From Pyrenochaeta sp. MPI-SDFR-AT-0127 (lineage: Eukaryota; Ascomycota; Dothideomycetes; Pleosporales; Cucurbitariaceae), in assembly GCA_020747015.1 (NCBI GenBank), contig JAGTJM010000039.1, positions 1 to 64,000 of the forward strand: DNA of 64,000 bases. The letters are read 5' to 3'. Positions 47,601-59,410 of this stretch are shown one piece after another. A program made the position numbers and the translations under genes. The number at the start of each line of letters is the position of its first letter. Position 1 is the stretch's first letter. The notes beneath the pieces were generated by a model. The model saw only the letters and a program-made list of their open reading frames with translations. It had not been told where the DNA came from and ran no database searches.

Positions 47601-49949
47601 CGCGTTTTGCAAAGAGCTTCGCACGTAGCAAATCCCGAGAAGCTTGCTAACTCTGAGATTGCATGGCGTCTCGACTCGTTACACAACCCGCAAGAAGCAC
47701 CTCAGACGTTCGGGTCCCGTTTTGTTTCGGCTTTCGGCTCTGCCTCTTCACATCCAGCAACCAAGAAGTGGCTCAAAGGGGAACTCTCAAATTTCCACTA
47801 CCTGATGTTTGTGAACACACTTGCTGGAAGAACCTTCAACGACCTGACGCAGTATCCCGTCTTCCCTTGGGTCATCTCCGACTACACCAGTGAAGAGCTA
47901 GATTTGACGAATCCAAGCAACTTCCGTGATTTAAAGAAACCAATTGGTATTCAAGAACCCAAGCAGGAAGCATTGATAAGAGAGAGATTTAGCTCGTTCG
48001 CCGAGATGGGTGATGCCAGCCATGCCTTCCATTATGGCACACACTACTCATCCGCTATGACAGTTGCGTCTTATCTGATGCGATTGCAACCATTCAGCGC
48101 AGCATTCTTTTTGATTCAGGGCGGCACGTGGGACCATGCAGACCGTATGTTCTATTCGATACAGAACGTGTGGGAGTCCGCTTCAAACAAAAACATGGCC
48201 GATGTGCGAGAACTGACTCCAGAGTTCTTCTTCCTACCAGACTTCCTTGTCAATGTCAACAAGTACAACTTCGGTCTCCGCTCCGACAACTCTAGCATAG
48301 ACAATGTTCAGTTACCTCCATGGGCAAAAGGCGACCCTGCGATCTTTATCGCGAAGCAGCGAGAGGCCCTAGAGAGCCCTTTTGTCAGCCAAAACCTACA
48401 TCATTGGATTGACCTCATATTTGGGCATAAGCAACGCGGCGAAGCGGCTGTTGAAGCTGCAAATGTGTATCATTGGATGACCTACCAAGGTGCCATTGAT
48501 CTTGACTCGATAACGGACGAGAAGGAGCGGGCACAAAAGATCAGCATCATCAACAATTTTGGGCAAACCCCGACCCAAGTTTTCCAACGTCCACATCCAC
48601 AAAAGGAAAACTTCGTAAAGCCTACCAAGCTCGATACTTCTGCGGAAAGTTTGCACCGCGTACCTGGAACCTTACTGGAAGCTCATGATCGCATTTCATC
48701 TCTCAACTACCTCAGTAAAAGCGATAAATTGCTAGTATCAGCACCCTTTCGCCATAACATCCCACCTCACCACGACCGCTATATGGAGTGGGGCTTTACC
48801 GATGGAAGTGTTCGCTTCTATGATTCGAATTCGAAGAAGCTTGTAGGACTGTTTGAGCACTTGCATTCTGGTCAACTTACGACCTCCCTCTTTATTGATG
48901 GTCGAACACTCATTACTGCGGGTACCGATTGCACTCTTGCTATTTGGAATGTTACCAAAGGTGAGCGAGGACAGACCGAGCTGCAAAACGCCACGACATT
49001 ATTTGGCCACAAATCGCCTGTCGTTACACTTGCCGCTAGCCGAGCAGTCTCTGCATTCCTCTCAGCATCTCTTGACGGCCGCGTGTTCCTTTGGGATCTC
49101 AATCGTAGCGAATTTGTGCGCGAACTCGATCTGGGCCTAAGACACAAACGCAATCCAGTTTCAATACAGGCTGCACGGATCAACAGCGTCACCGGACATG
49201 TAGTGCTTGCTTGTGGGCACCGACTTATTGTCACAACGCTAAATGGTTCGGTGTTGCTCGACGAAGATGTCTGCGACAGTGAAGATGACGCCGAAGGTAT
49301 TACCGCAGTGGCAGTATACGAGGGTGTAGGCAATGAATGGTGTGAGCGAGAGCTTATATTCACTGGACATCGTAGAGGCGTTGTCAAGGTTTGTGGTTTC
49401 CTCTCTTTTGTAGCGCTCAAGAATTAACCCTTTTTCTTCAGATTTTCCACCTTACATCGACGCCACCCTCAACAACATCCTCGTCCTCCCCATCAGATCA
49501 TCAATGGTCTATCAATCTCATCAACGTCCTCAACCACGGCGACCCGACCAACTCAACACCCGCCGCACCCATCACATGTATATTGCCAATGCCTCATAAC
49601 GTCTATACCGGCGACGAAGAGGGCAGAGTGGTACGTAGTCTTTTTCCTATTCTTAATGCGTGGTTGCGTCGTAAGGCTGGATGGGAGAATCAGGTGGAGT
49701 GGCAAGCGGGCAAGGAGACAAGGGTCGTTGCATGTATGTCTGACGAAGTCGCGTGGCACTTTGTGACGCAAAAGGCAGAGTTGAAGTGTGTAAGATTGTA
49801 GATGTGCCTGTTGTTTCCATGGTTCTTTTTTTTGTGCATTTCCTTTTCGTCTCGTCTCGCATGGGTTGCACGGATTTCCACAGATTGATGAAGCAAGTGC
49901 TAACGTTAAATCGCAGTACGAATGGGATTGTGTGCATCGCCACCATTGA
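41629..49949 (+). CDS. BEACH-WD40 protein (beige/LYST/Bph1-like)
   Basis: A very large protein of 2,628 residues. The five exons are 41629-44293, 44343-45239, 45286-49388, 49442-49630 and 49917-49949. The last coding exon has only 11 codons including stop and follows a 286-nt intron; it completes the terminal WD repeat as GRVYEWDCVHRHH. Helical/armadillo-like sequence fills the N-terminal third, with a ConA-like lectin fold at about residues 400-550 (GYTFATWIRVDKFDKN, RWYHIAIVHRR). A PH-BEACH domain lies at about 1820-1975, the BEACH domain at about 2015-2290 (NFHYLMFVNTLAGRTFNDLT, YPVFPWVISDYTS, HYGTHYSSAMTVASYLMRLQ, FGQTPTQVF) and WD40 repeats to the end (TAGTDCTLAIWNVTKG, SASLDGRVFLWDLN). 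BEACH proteins are scaffolds that control vesicle and lysosome/vacuole traffic and membrane fission; yeast Bph1 acts at the plasma membrane and wall. The family is firm. Confidence 0.93.
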
Positions 49950-51444
49950 CCACAAATGGTCTGACGCACGGGAGAGGCACAAACATAGGAAAGGAGGGAA
50001 TTTATCAACAACGTACCGCGCCGCATTCATACCACAACCATAAAAAGCGTATCAGTGCTTCGCTATCCATGGGACTCATAGCATAAAGTATGGCGTTTGG
50101 CGTCACACGGACAGAGCCGCCGTAGAGCATGGAGGAAACGAGATGATTTTATGCATAGTTGATCTATTCTTTTTCTTTTCCGATACGTCGAGTAAGTTTA
50201 ATAGAAGCTTTGAACTGGCTCGTCTTTTATTTTTCTGTCTTTGCCAATCTCAATTCCTTTTTTAATTCTAGCCCAGTGAATACTTACCACACAGTCAGCA
50301 GCATGTCGCTCATCTCCCCTTGATCCGAAGTATTCTACCCACAAACATACAAAACCAGTTTTTGTTTCCCAATCATAGTCGCGTGCGTGTGTCTGTGTGT
50401 GTGTGTCTGTGTCACCTTGGCATGCCCGACCAACCAGGCCCCATTCCCACTGCGCTTTGCAGGATGACGTGATTACCAGGGTTGTGAGGCGGATGTCGCT
50501 CACAGGCCTAGTTGGGATGTTTTGGTGAGGTGTTTTTTTGATTCGAAGGAGGCAAAATCGTTGGATCGGCTGCGAGTGAGTTGTCGTGTTAGTCTGGCGT
50601 GTAAGAGCAGCTTGAGGCAAGGAGAGTGAATGTATACGGAGCCTGTGATGTGGATGTCCTCGATATTAGAGGAACCTGATTAAAGTAGACTTGAAGGAAA
50701 TGATACGAGGCAGAGTTTGACTGTAGGTATATGAGATGCCGAAATTCGTCCGGGGTGTTGGTCTTGTTGATCACGATGCTGTTCCAGTGTGGTAAGGAGA
50801 CCGCTTTGGGAGCGGAAGGATGCGCATCCCATGATGGGAGATGGGGATACCTGAAAGATACTCTTCTTGCTTGCAGTGTAATTTTTGTACTTATTGCAGA
50901 TGTGAAATTAAATTAGCGGTGGTATATCTGACATGTTCTGTGGGCAGTCGAAGGTTGTGCAGATGTACATCTCCCATCCGGGTCCCTCTTCCGCTCGCTT
51001 CCGACGAAGCGAAATCTAAATGTCTTCCAAGCCTATGGGAATGTTTGGCACACCTTGAATGTACCTGGGTCCCTTTTTAGGCGAGATTATCTGCTGCTGA
51101 TCGGCACATTGCTGTTTGTGTTTGCCTGGGGTACGGTCAAAGAGTGTTGCTGCCTGAGACACGAAATGGACCCTCGATCCAGAGACTCTGGTCTCGACGA
51201 GGCGACAGCGGAATCTTATACTGCGCGCACACTGCCGGGCCGGAGAAGTGTAGGGAGAGATGGCGATGCTTAGTCACAGCTGAAAACTAGCGCCATTTCT
51301 CCGCCTCCACGCGCAAGCAGCGTGAGCAGTGCGAATCCAAGGCGCCAATCACGTCATTTTTCTCCCTTAAGTGCCGCCGCGCCCACCTCCGACCCTTTCA
51401 ACCCCATATGCTGCAGACATGCGATAGCCCGACCCGACAGTCCG
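49950..51444. other. Intergenic, no gene seen
   Basis: About 1.5 kb with a GT-rich microsatellite at 50381-50413 and scattered short frames on both strands. It holds the 3' end of the BEACH gene and the promoter of the next regulator. Confidence 0.45.
50381..50413. repeat. Imperfect GT microsatellite
   Basis: GT units with single C interruptions over 33 bases, in non-coding DNA. Confidence 0.85.
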
Positions 51445-53957
51445 ATGACTATGGAATCGCCAGAGAATGGCGCGCCCTTGGACACGGCCGCTAAGAAGCA
51501 GCGCAGACGGCCAGTTAATGGTGAGCCCTCCCCGTCCTAGTCTCCAAAAGCACTCGGCTAACCAGCCCGGCCAGCCTGTGCGACGTGCCGAGCCCGCAAG
51601 GTCAAGTGTGACGAGCGCCCAAACGGCTGCCTCAACTGCGAAAGACTCCAACTAGACTGCTTGCAGAACGGAGCCGTGGCCGCTGCGGTGAAGAGACCGA
51701 GCACTTCGTCCGTCGAGACGGTGGTGGGCATCAAGCGGAAGCGAACTTTTCGATCTTGCGTCCCTTGCCGCGACTCAAAGGTCAAATGCTCCGGAGAACG
51801 GCCGATATGCTCGAGATGCCAGCAAAGGAGAACTACCTGTGTATATGATGCTGAGCACAATGAGCCGGCGTGGGTGCAGAGCATCTCGACATCTACTGTT
51901 AACACACCCGATGCCTCCGTGATTGCCTCTGTACAGTCCCCACAGTTACCCCAGAGTGCCCTTACACCTCTTTTGGCGGATCCCGTAATTCCAGGATGTC
52001 CGCCGTCATTGACATGGTAGGAGCTTCATGTCTGATTTGCATATCTTGGAAACTAATGTGTCTGCTTAGGTTGTTCGCACAGCAGCTACCAACTAAACCC
52101 AAGTTACATGCCCTGCTTGATTCATACTTCAACAATGTCCATCCTATCCGTGTGTTTGCATTCGAACACAAGCCTTCGTTCATTCGAATGCTCGACGAGG
52201 GCCAGCTCATCGATTCCTCAGACCAGGCGCTGCTCCACATCATGTGTGCGCTTGGTGCGAGGTTCTATGCCCTCGAATACAGCGAGTCCTTTGCCTCACT
52301 TTCCAAGGAATTGATTCAATCAGCGGGAAGCCAGTGGGCCAAGATCGCGGAAGAGATGTTCTTTGCTGACTACAGTACCATCTCCATCACTAAACTAAAG
52401 GTGCTCATTCTGCTTCATGACCAGGAAGCTCGCACAGGCAACTATGCTGGGTCCTTTCTTCTCACAGGGCTTGTAATTCGTATGGCCCATGCGTTGCAAT
52501 TGAACAACGAAGTTTCATCCGACGTCCTTTGCAAAGAGATGGGAGGAAGCCCTAATGAGGTGTCGGTTCGGGAATCTCGAAGGAGGATGATGTGGGCATG
52601 CTACATGATTGACGTGTGGGCTGGCAGCGGCGTTGATCATCTCACTATATTGAATGAGAAGGATCTCAAGATTCAGCTTCCTTGCAACGAACGACAGTAC
52701 TCGCTCCAAATTGCGTGTATCACGGAGAGACTTGAAAAAGGCGACATTCTTGATGGTATACCTCTGGGCGATGTTCCAGAAAAGCCATCAGACAATTTGG
52801 GCATGGCAGCATACTATGTACGCATCGTCAGTATATGGCGACGAGTCTTACGGTAAGCAAAGAGCAATATCAGTTTTGATACGTGCTAACATGGTTGCCT
52901 TCACAGGTTCGTCAAGCACATGGACGAAGAACAGCCCCCGTGGTTATCAGGATCCGGATTCGCCCTACTAATCGACGACATACAATCTTGGAGAAGGAGC
53001 TTGCCATCCTGGCTTGACTTTTCCGCTGACAACATCTACATCAGACGCGAATCTCATCAGCTTGGTGCCCTCCTACTCATTCATTGCATGTATCACCACG
53101 TCATGTGCGATGTCCACCGCATAGCGCTCCCGGATCTTTTCAAAAACCAGGAGCCCTTTGTCTTCCCTCCGAGCCAGCGCTCATTCGTGGTCCACCTCCA
53201 GGATATGTGCTTTGAGCACGCTCAACGCATGTCTGTCCTCGTGTCGACCATACTTCAACACGGCGTGAAACATTTCGCAGATTCTATTCTGCCTTCCTTC
53301 GTATACAACAGCAGCCGCATCATGCTCTATTATATCGCACGACTCCTCGACATCTCGAAGCCGGGTGTGAGCACCCTTATTAGCCGCACGGTAGAGCTAG
53401 TGCAGCAAAACAACAAAGCGCTTCGAGAAATGACACTCATGTACCCACTCGCGGAGACACTCTGCATAACAACAGAGCGCTGGCTTGAGACCGTGCGAGC
53501 GAGTCTAGCACGCGGCCACACGACTACGTACATCGCTCCACAAGACCCATCGGAGAACGAAGCACGGCAGGTCGTCGGAGCTCCTGTTCCAAACACAAAT
53601 GGAATCCGACACACTCAGCAGAGTACTGCATTATCTGTTCTTCCTCCCATAGCGGAAAGGCTACGAGCAGTGTCGCCGGTAACTACTCAGCTTACACCTA
53701 TCGGGTACGGAGCTGCTGCAGCATCACCAGTCCAGCTGCCAAATGTTTTAGCTTCTCTATCAAACGTCAACTCAGATTCCGAGGAGACGCAAACTGCCTT
53801 CTACGCAGCTTCAAATGTCTCCGAGCAGCCCATGTTCAATCTCGACGATCTCCAGAACTTCTTCGAATGGGAGGCGAGCGGGGGCGAGAATGCCCAATCG
53901 ACAGGTTTCGAAGGGTTCGGTCCACTGGGATGGGCTAATAATTTCTCTATTATGTGA
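51445..53957 (+). CDS. Transcription factor with two tandem Zn2Cys6 clusters
   Basis: A 783-residue nuclear regulator. Exons are 51445-51520, 51575-52016, 52070-52852 and 52907-53957; the introns are 53-54 nt and phase holds at each. The first intron must be removed for the first cluster to appear. Two complete C-x2-C-x6-C-x6-C-x2-C-x6-C clusters follow each other: residues 27-54 (CATCRARKVKC, CLNCERLQLDC) and 87-114 (CVPCRDSKVKC, CSRCQQRRTTC). They are joined by about 32 residues with a basic IKRKRTF. A fungal_trans middle region follows (LHALLDSYFNNVHPIRVFAF, RRMMWACYMIDVWAG). The C-terminus is acidic and aromatic (MFNLDDLQNFFEWE), like an activation domain. Most Zn2Cys6 proteins have one cluster and dimerise; two in one chain may let a monomer contact two half-sites. 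Targets are unknown. Confidence 0.87.
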
Positions 53958-55399
53958 ATTCAGTGGACAAAAGAGTCTAGAAGCACCTCATATGCGACGT
54001 TCAAACGTCGCACTAATACACTCCGCCGCCATCAATCGACGAGGCACAGTGCCCGTCCGTCAATTGAGTGTTCACGCTCTTCGAAGAGACGTGAGATAAA
54101 CACCATGTCAGGCAAGGAATTTGCACCAGGATTTCTGATCCCAGTCATAGCAGCCGAAGAAATGTGCATGTCACATTTCTTACGCGCGATCTATGTTTAT
54201 GGGCGGTTCGGGTCATTTCACCTGATATGATGGCAGAGGAGTCCATACAAGCATTTAGGGAACAGAATTCAGATTCCCGCACAGAGAGCGGTCTCTTGGA
54301 TGCACTTGTAAGACGGTATCCAACATCATAAACAGAAGTATCTTTATGTTAAGACTACATCTTTTGCGATTGCGTAGGATTACAGAACACAAAGTTCATT
54401 ACAGAATTATCGTACTCTTACCTGGTTATCACACATCTGTCTTGAATGAGTTGGAATTAGCAAACTACTGCACATGGAATATGGACCTTGTTAGCAGCAG
54501 TAGGACAACAGAATGTGTAATTATATGATAGCGATGCTTCAATAAACAACAGTTGCCTATCTAGTTGCAATCAACTTTTGCTTTTTTTTTTCCCGCTGAG
54601 GGCTGATCAGCAGCGCCATGCTTGCACCACCAAATGAACAATGTAGATCTCGGCTCTTCATCCCCGAGTCTCGAAGTCAGAACATGTCCGACACATCAGA
54701 TGCTCTCCTTTTAGGCTGTATTCAAAGTGTTGCGCCATCTGGATGTTTCGCTACGACATGTAGAGGCATCCAGAAAATCAAATTGCGACTGGTACTATAG
54801 CGGTATTCTATGCAGATGTACTGGAGATGAAAGATAAGATGACGATTGGCCAGATTGGATCTTGCAACTGGTAGTAAAAGTGAGTGTACTCCAGCTTGAT
54901 CATTATTTAATCAGGGACTTAAAATTGTAGAATACCAGCAAGCAGGAAGAACAAGCCGTACGATGTAGACACAGATTGATGAAACATGTGTTGGATTTTA
55001 TGCATACGAACTCGACTGAATAATGTGATCGCCACTCCTCTGCACTGCAAAACAGGCCTTGCAAGGGACCTCAGCTTCCCAAACAGCATTGCGTGTCTCC
55101 TTGCAAGATTCTATATTCTATGCATCATTTCCGCACGTTTGAGTACACGCTATGGCTGATTGCTTCGGTATGGCTGCCTTTCAGATGTACGCATCTCACG
55201 GCATGATTCGCTCTTCTTCGGGGGGCTTTGACGGAGTCTGAGATAATTTAGGATGACATTAGGCTTTGAGAAATGTAGATATATTTGAATTATGTGAAAA
55301 ACGATTGTTAGGTGGCTAGTAGGTCTACTCTAGCTATTGATGCAGAATGTATTAATATTACCAATTACCTGCCATTGTTCTTCGACAATTCGACCTTGA
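53958..55399. other. Intergenic, no gene seen
   Basis: About 1.4 kb between the convergent ends of the tandem-cluster regulator and the wall-protein gene. No frame of interest and no repeat stands out apart from a short T-run near 54580. Confidence 0.45.
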
Positions 55400-56121
55400 T
55401 CACCACATATTTAAAGCAGCAGCGCCCACTAGGGCAAGAAGAGCTGAGCCTTCAACACCATATCTTGCAGCAGCACCGGTACTTGCAACGGTAGCACCGC
55501 TGCTCGTTGGACTTGCGCCTGCACCCGATGCTTGAGCCCTTGCAGTTGCAGAGCCACTAGCTGTCGTACTAGCACTCGAACGCAATCCTGTGCTGGCCAC
55601 AGCAGCACTTTTCGACGCCTCTGTTGACTTAGCACCTCCGCTGAGCAGACTCGCTCCTTCAACAATCGTCGCCGAGAGGAAAGCGACCTCGCTGCCCGAA
55701 AGAACAGCAGTGACAGGGCCATCAGTATCATCGTTGCCGCCCTTCTGATCAACCGTGCAAGTCATCTCAATGGCCCGAGAATTGTAGTCGCAACCAAGGC
55801 TCATTGAAACCGTGTTGAGAGACATGACAGCCTGGTACCGGCTATTGGAAATGACCGTGTAATCCAGGCCAGGGCCCCAGCCGCAGTCGTTCGAATCCGT
55901 CCCGGTGGGACAAGCAATACGAAATTGGGTAGTAGAGGGGTTGGCAGATTTAATGGTGGCGACAGGTTGCACACCCTCATAACCTGGGCGGTGATTTAGT
56001 GGAGTACGTTTGCAGGGCGCACCAAAGTCAGCTACGTACCACCAGGAAAGAAGAATGAGACAACGCCCTGGCCACAGGCCAAGCTAGCAAGAGCAGAAAT
56101 AACTGCGAATGATTGCCGCAT
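55400..56121 (-). CDS. Secreted, probably GPI-anchored cell-wall protein
   Basis: A 221-residue protein. Exons in coding order are 56121-56040 and 55983-55400, with a 56-nt intron (GTACGT...CCAG). Residues 1-18 form a signal peptide (MRQSFAVISALASLACGQ). The central domain of about 110 residues has four or five cysteines (FRIACPTGTDSNDCGWGPG, LGCDYNSRAIEMTCTVDQ). A Ser/Ala/Thr/Gly-rich stalk of about 70 residues follows, ending in a hydrophobic tail (ALLALVGAAALNMW) as required for GPI attachment. This domain layout is frequent among fungal proteins with no assigned activity. I see no catalytic motif. Its role is likely structural or at the cell surface. Confidence 0.75.
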
Positions 56122-57183
56122 GATGCGCGTTGGATTACGTATGCAGGGTTTTGCACCGTTATGAGCGATTCTTGTGTTAGGGGGGATATGTAAAGGCTGA
56201 ACTAGCAGTTGATGAAACGAATTACAAACGAATGTATAAACAATGAAGAAGGAGCGATTGCAAAGTGGCGAGAGAAAGCGTTGCGCCTCCTATTTCTGTG
56301 GACCATGCTTTTTTCTTTATCCCCCGAGCTTGTGTCAGTGCTTGTATCCCGAGCGGCCGGCATGAGTCTAGAATAGATCTGCATTTGCCTCAAAGAATGT
56401 TAACTAGAATTGACTTGGTCGCATATCTCAACATAGGTGCCCAATCCAGACAGTCAACGAGAGTACAATACAGCTTGGGTTGTGCGCTTATTTTATGTTG
56501 GATATGAAAAATTCAGGTTGTGCCTGAAGTGCGGTTGTCTTTTTCGGATGAAGAATTATGTCCGGTATCTTCTTGTTTCCGCGAGTCAGATACCAGTGTC
56601 TCATTTTACTGGCAGGCGATCACAAGTCATGGACAGTACCTTTAGGTTTGTGCTCCTCTTCTTTGGACTTTAATTATCCATGCTGTCGATGTGACTCGGA
56701 CGTCTTGACTGCTGCATAGAGGAGCTCCAACCTCGAAGCGTCAGAGGATATCAAGAACTGGCGACGAGTATTTCATGGATAGGTTCCATTAAGCTCTGCA
56801 ACAATTCCATGTGGGGCGGGATAGTTGCAATCTCAGGCTCGCGTAACGAACCATCATCTCAATATTCATGCGATTGCAGAAACGTTATCAGGGCAATCCA
56901 ATTTCGGAGAGTCAGAAGACGAGCGGACCTCGTCGTACAGAGGACTTCCGTGTACCTGCAGCAGCAAGCCAGTCAGCCCCACATGCGCTGACTAAATTGA
57001 ACGTGCCACCAAAAGCGATGCATACACATTCCAGTTTCATCGCATTTGCATCTCTTGGTGCAAATCAGTGGACGCGCGCTTTTCTCACTCACACGACGCA
57101 ATACATGGCATGATTCAAGCTGGAGTCTTTACATCGGCCCCGCAATCCGCAACTCTCGCAAACCCCACCCCACACCAGCTGAG
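56122..57183. other. Intergenic between divergent genes, no gene seen
   Basis: About 1.1 kb holding two promoters. Short frames only. Confidence 0.45.
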
Positions 57184-58005
57184 ATGTCATTAACAACATC
57201 CCATTTCACTTCACGCCTCCGTGGTGAGGGTCTTTTGGTTCTCTGGGGGAGTGTAGATCTGGCGATAACGAACGACAATGATTTGAACGATTGGTGGACG
57301 AATGAGCATCTTCCCGAGCGCCTTCGCCTCCCAGGTTTTGAAAGAGCGCGACGTTACCGCGCCATCCCGGATGAAAATGGCCACCACGAGTATCTGGCCT
57401 TATACGAAGCACTAAAAGTCGAGAATTTTGCCTCAGTAGAGTACCTCAATGCGCTAAACAATCCAACGCCAAGGACGAAGCAGTTCATGCCCTGCTTAGC
57501 TGGCATGGCTCGCTGCGCATGTAGGATCTTGTTGTCGAAGCAATCACTAGTCGAACCGTCTCATCCAAGCGATCATGGATGCAAGTACCTCATGCTGATG
57601 ATTCTTCATACCTTGCGTCCTTCCGAAGAGATCTGGGAGAGTTTAGATTCCATTGTTAACGAGCAGTTGTTTTCCAAGGAGCATTTTTCATCGATCAAAG
57701 TCACATATGTACATGTTGGGGATGAGGATGAAATAATCACAAAGGTCGGAAGCAGTAGCAGATCCTACGATGGTGTGCAGTTTACTCGGCGGCACGAAAG
57801 TAATAAGGGCCAACCTTTGCGTAAGCTCATCTTGTTGTCGGAACTCTGCATTCCCAACATACCAAAAACCGGGATGATGGACATATTGCATAGCGAATGG
57901 CTAGAGGTCTTGATGAAAGATTTGGAAAAGACAGGAATAGAAGTGGGATATCGGAACGTCTTTCAGCTGATCTACTCGTTGGACAAGAGCGACATCGACG
58001 GGTGA
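57184..58005 (+). CDS. Dimeric alpha/beta-barrel-like protein of unknown function
   Basis: One exon, 273 residues. The ATG at 57184 is the first in frame. The N-terminal half resembles ferredoxin-like dimeric barrels: a strand GEGLLVLWGSV, the segment LNDWWTNEHLPERLRLPGF (the WW-x3-HLPER pattern is typical of EthD-like barrel proteins) and RARRYRAIPDENGHHEYLAL. The second half (YLMLMILHTLRPSEEIWESL, EWLEVLMKDLEKTGIEVGYR) looks like a diverged second barrel half. There is no signal peptide and no membrane segment. The enzyme activity, if any, is unknown. The family is likely; the function is open. Confidence 0.7.
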   Translation: MSLTTSHFTSRLRGEGLLVLWGSVDLAITNDNDLNDWWTNEHLPERLRLPGFERARRYRAIPDENGHHEYLALYEALKVENFASVEYLNALNNPTPRTKQFMPCLAGMARCACRILLSKQSLVEPSHPSDHGCKYLMLMILHTLRPSEEIWESLDSIVNEQLFSKEHFSSIKVTYVHVGDEDEIITKVGSSSRSYDGVQFTRRHESNKGQPLRKLILLSELCIPNIPKTGMMDILHSEWLEVLMKDLEKTGIEVGYRNVFQLIYSLDKSDIDG

Positions 58006-58345
58006 CAGGATGACAAGTCGCGACAGCGCCACAATGGCCGCCTTACATTTGAGACACATTCGGTATCGCGCCAGATAATTCTAGGCACCCCAACCAATCA
58101 CGCCCGCCCCCAACAAGGAATATACGAGCGCAAAGTATGGAAAGGTACCAGAAGCGGGTCACGTCAGCAAGGGTGAGGATCCTTCTTGTATCCAGGACTG
58201 ACCGGTGAAAACCAGCCCCCGCGATAAAGACAATCCGGCATCCACACCACCCATCAACGTTTGCAGTACTTTCCATCAACTCATCAACGCAATCATTCAA
58301 CAAGAGCAACGCCGTGGAACCAGGCATACCGTAGATCTTGTCAAG
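58006..58345. other. Short intergenic promoter region
   Basis: A 340-bp interval before the four-pass membrane protein. A pyrimidine/CA-rich leader precedes the ATG. No gene is seen. Confidence 0.45.
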
Positions 58346-59057
58346 ATGCCTTTCTTTCCCGCCGCTGGCTCGCCTCGCCTTCGCGCGATTCAAATCGCTC
58401 AATCGAGCATCGTCATCTTTACTATCGTCGCCACTTTGCTCACAGCTGCCATTCCCTCAAAGCACAAATTGTACGAATGGATCTTTCTTCTTAACGCTGG
58501 CCTGCAGCCTTACTAACAAACCTTCGTAGCTTCACCTTTGGCCTTCTTTACTCCCTCATTCTATCATCAATCACGACCACTTACCTCTTACGCAAAGAGC
58601 AAATTCGTGCTATCAATGGTACTTTGACCAAGGACAAGTACGTCAAGTACCAGTTATTCAAGATCATCGCCGCTGCGGGGCTGTACGTTGTCGGCTTCAT
58701 CGGCCATGTGGCCAGCCCAGGTGGCAACGATGTCCAGAAGCCGGGTGAGCAGGGATTGTGGATCGGTGGTGTGAAGATAAACAAATGGCAGGGTCTGATC
58801 ATTTGGATGAACTTCTTTAACTGGTACGTACTCATCTCTGCTGTCGTGACTGTCGTTGTACTAGCGGAGATGCTGACATCGTTCGCAGGGTATTCCTTTG
58901 GGGAGGCCTGTTCTACTCGTGCTGCATGACCGGTCAGGGGCAGGGTGCGATCGCTCTCGGAGGCGAGGAGGCTCAGATCGGATTGGACTCTGACACCGCC
59001 AATGACGAGGCTATTGCTCGCTCTCTGCAGGCTCAGGACCCTAACTGGCGCGCTTAG
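58346..59057 (+). CDS. Four-pass integral membrane protein
   Basis: A 195-residue protein. Exons are 58346-58470, 58530-58823 and 58889-59057, with introns of 59 nt (TACTAAC branch site) and 65 nt. Four hydrophobic segments are seen: QSSIVIFTIVATLLTAAI, FTFGLLYSLILSSITTTYLL, LFKIIAAAGLYVVGFIGHVA and, after a hydrophilic loop, WQGLIIWMNFFNWVFLWGGL continuing into FYSCCMTGQG. The C-terminus is acidic (SDTANDEAIARSLQAQDPNW). I do not recognise a named family; similar MARVEL-like small membrane proteins are common in filamentous ascomycetes. Compact gene structure and conserved phase show that it is real. Its 3' end faces that of the CFEM gene. Confidence 0.75.
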
Positions 59058-59410
59058 AAGCATGCTGTCACTATGTATGTCCCCTTGGCTCAAGCGAAGG
59101 CCTGTCGCCCAACGAACAAGAGGCTACGACTGCAGGAACCTGAAATTTAAACAATGTACGAACTCTAAACGTGGGGATGGATGGTGGGTGCAAGCGCTCC
59201 GATCGATCATTACTGTTTATTGCCCTTCATTCATCTCTCTAGATACAACTTTACCCCCCCTAAGAATTTGAAATTATATCCTAAATACAGAATTGTATTG
59301 AAATTGCAAGAGCGCTTTGTCCATCGTCGTGCACTCGTGTCGCATATAAAGAATTGAACAAAAATGGTATATTCCCTTCCCGTCACATACTTCAATCCAT
59401 GGTAGAGAAT
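59058..59410. other. Convergent 3' intergenic region
   Basis: A 353-bp region between the stop codons of two convergent genes. It becomes AT-rich after 59200 and probably holds both polyadenylation regions. Confidence 0.5.
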
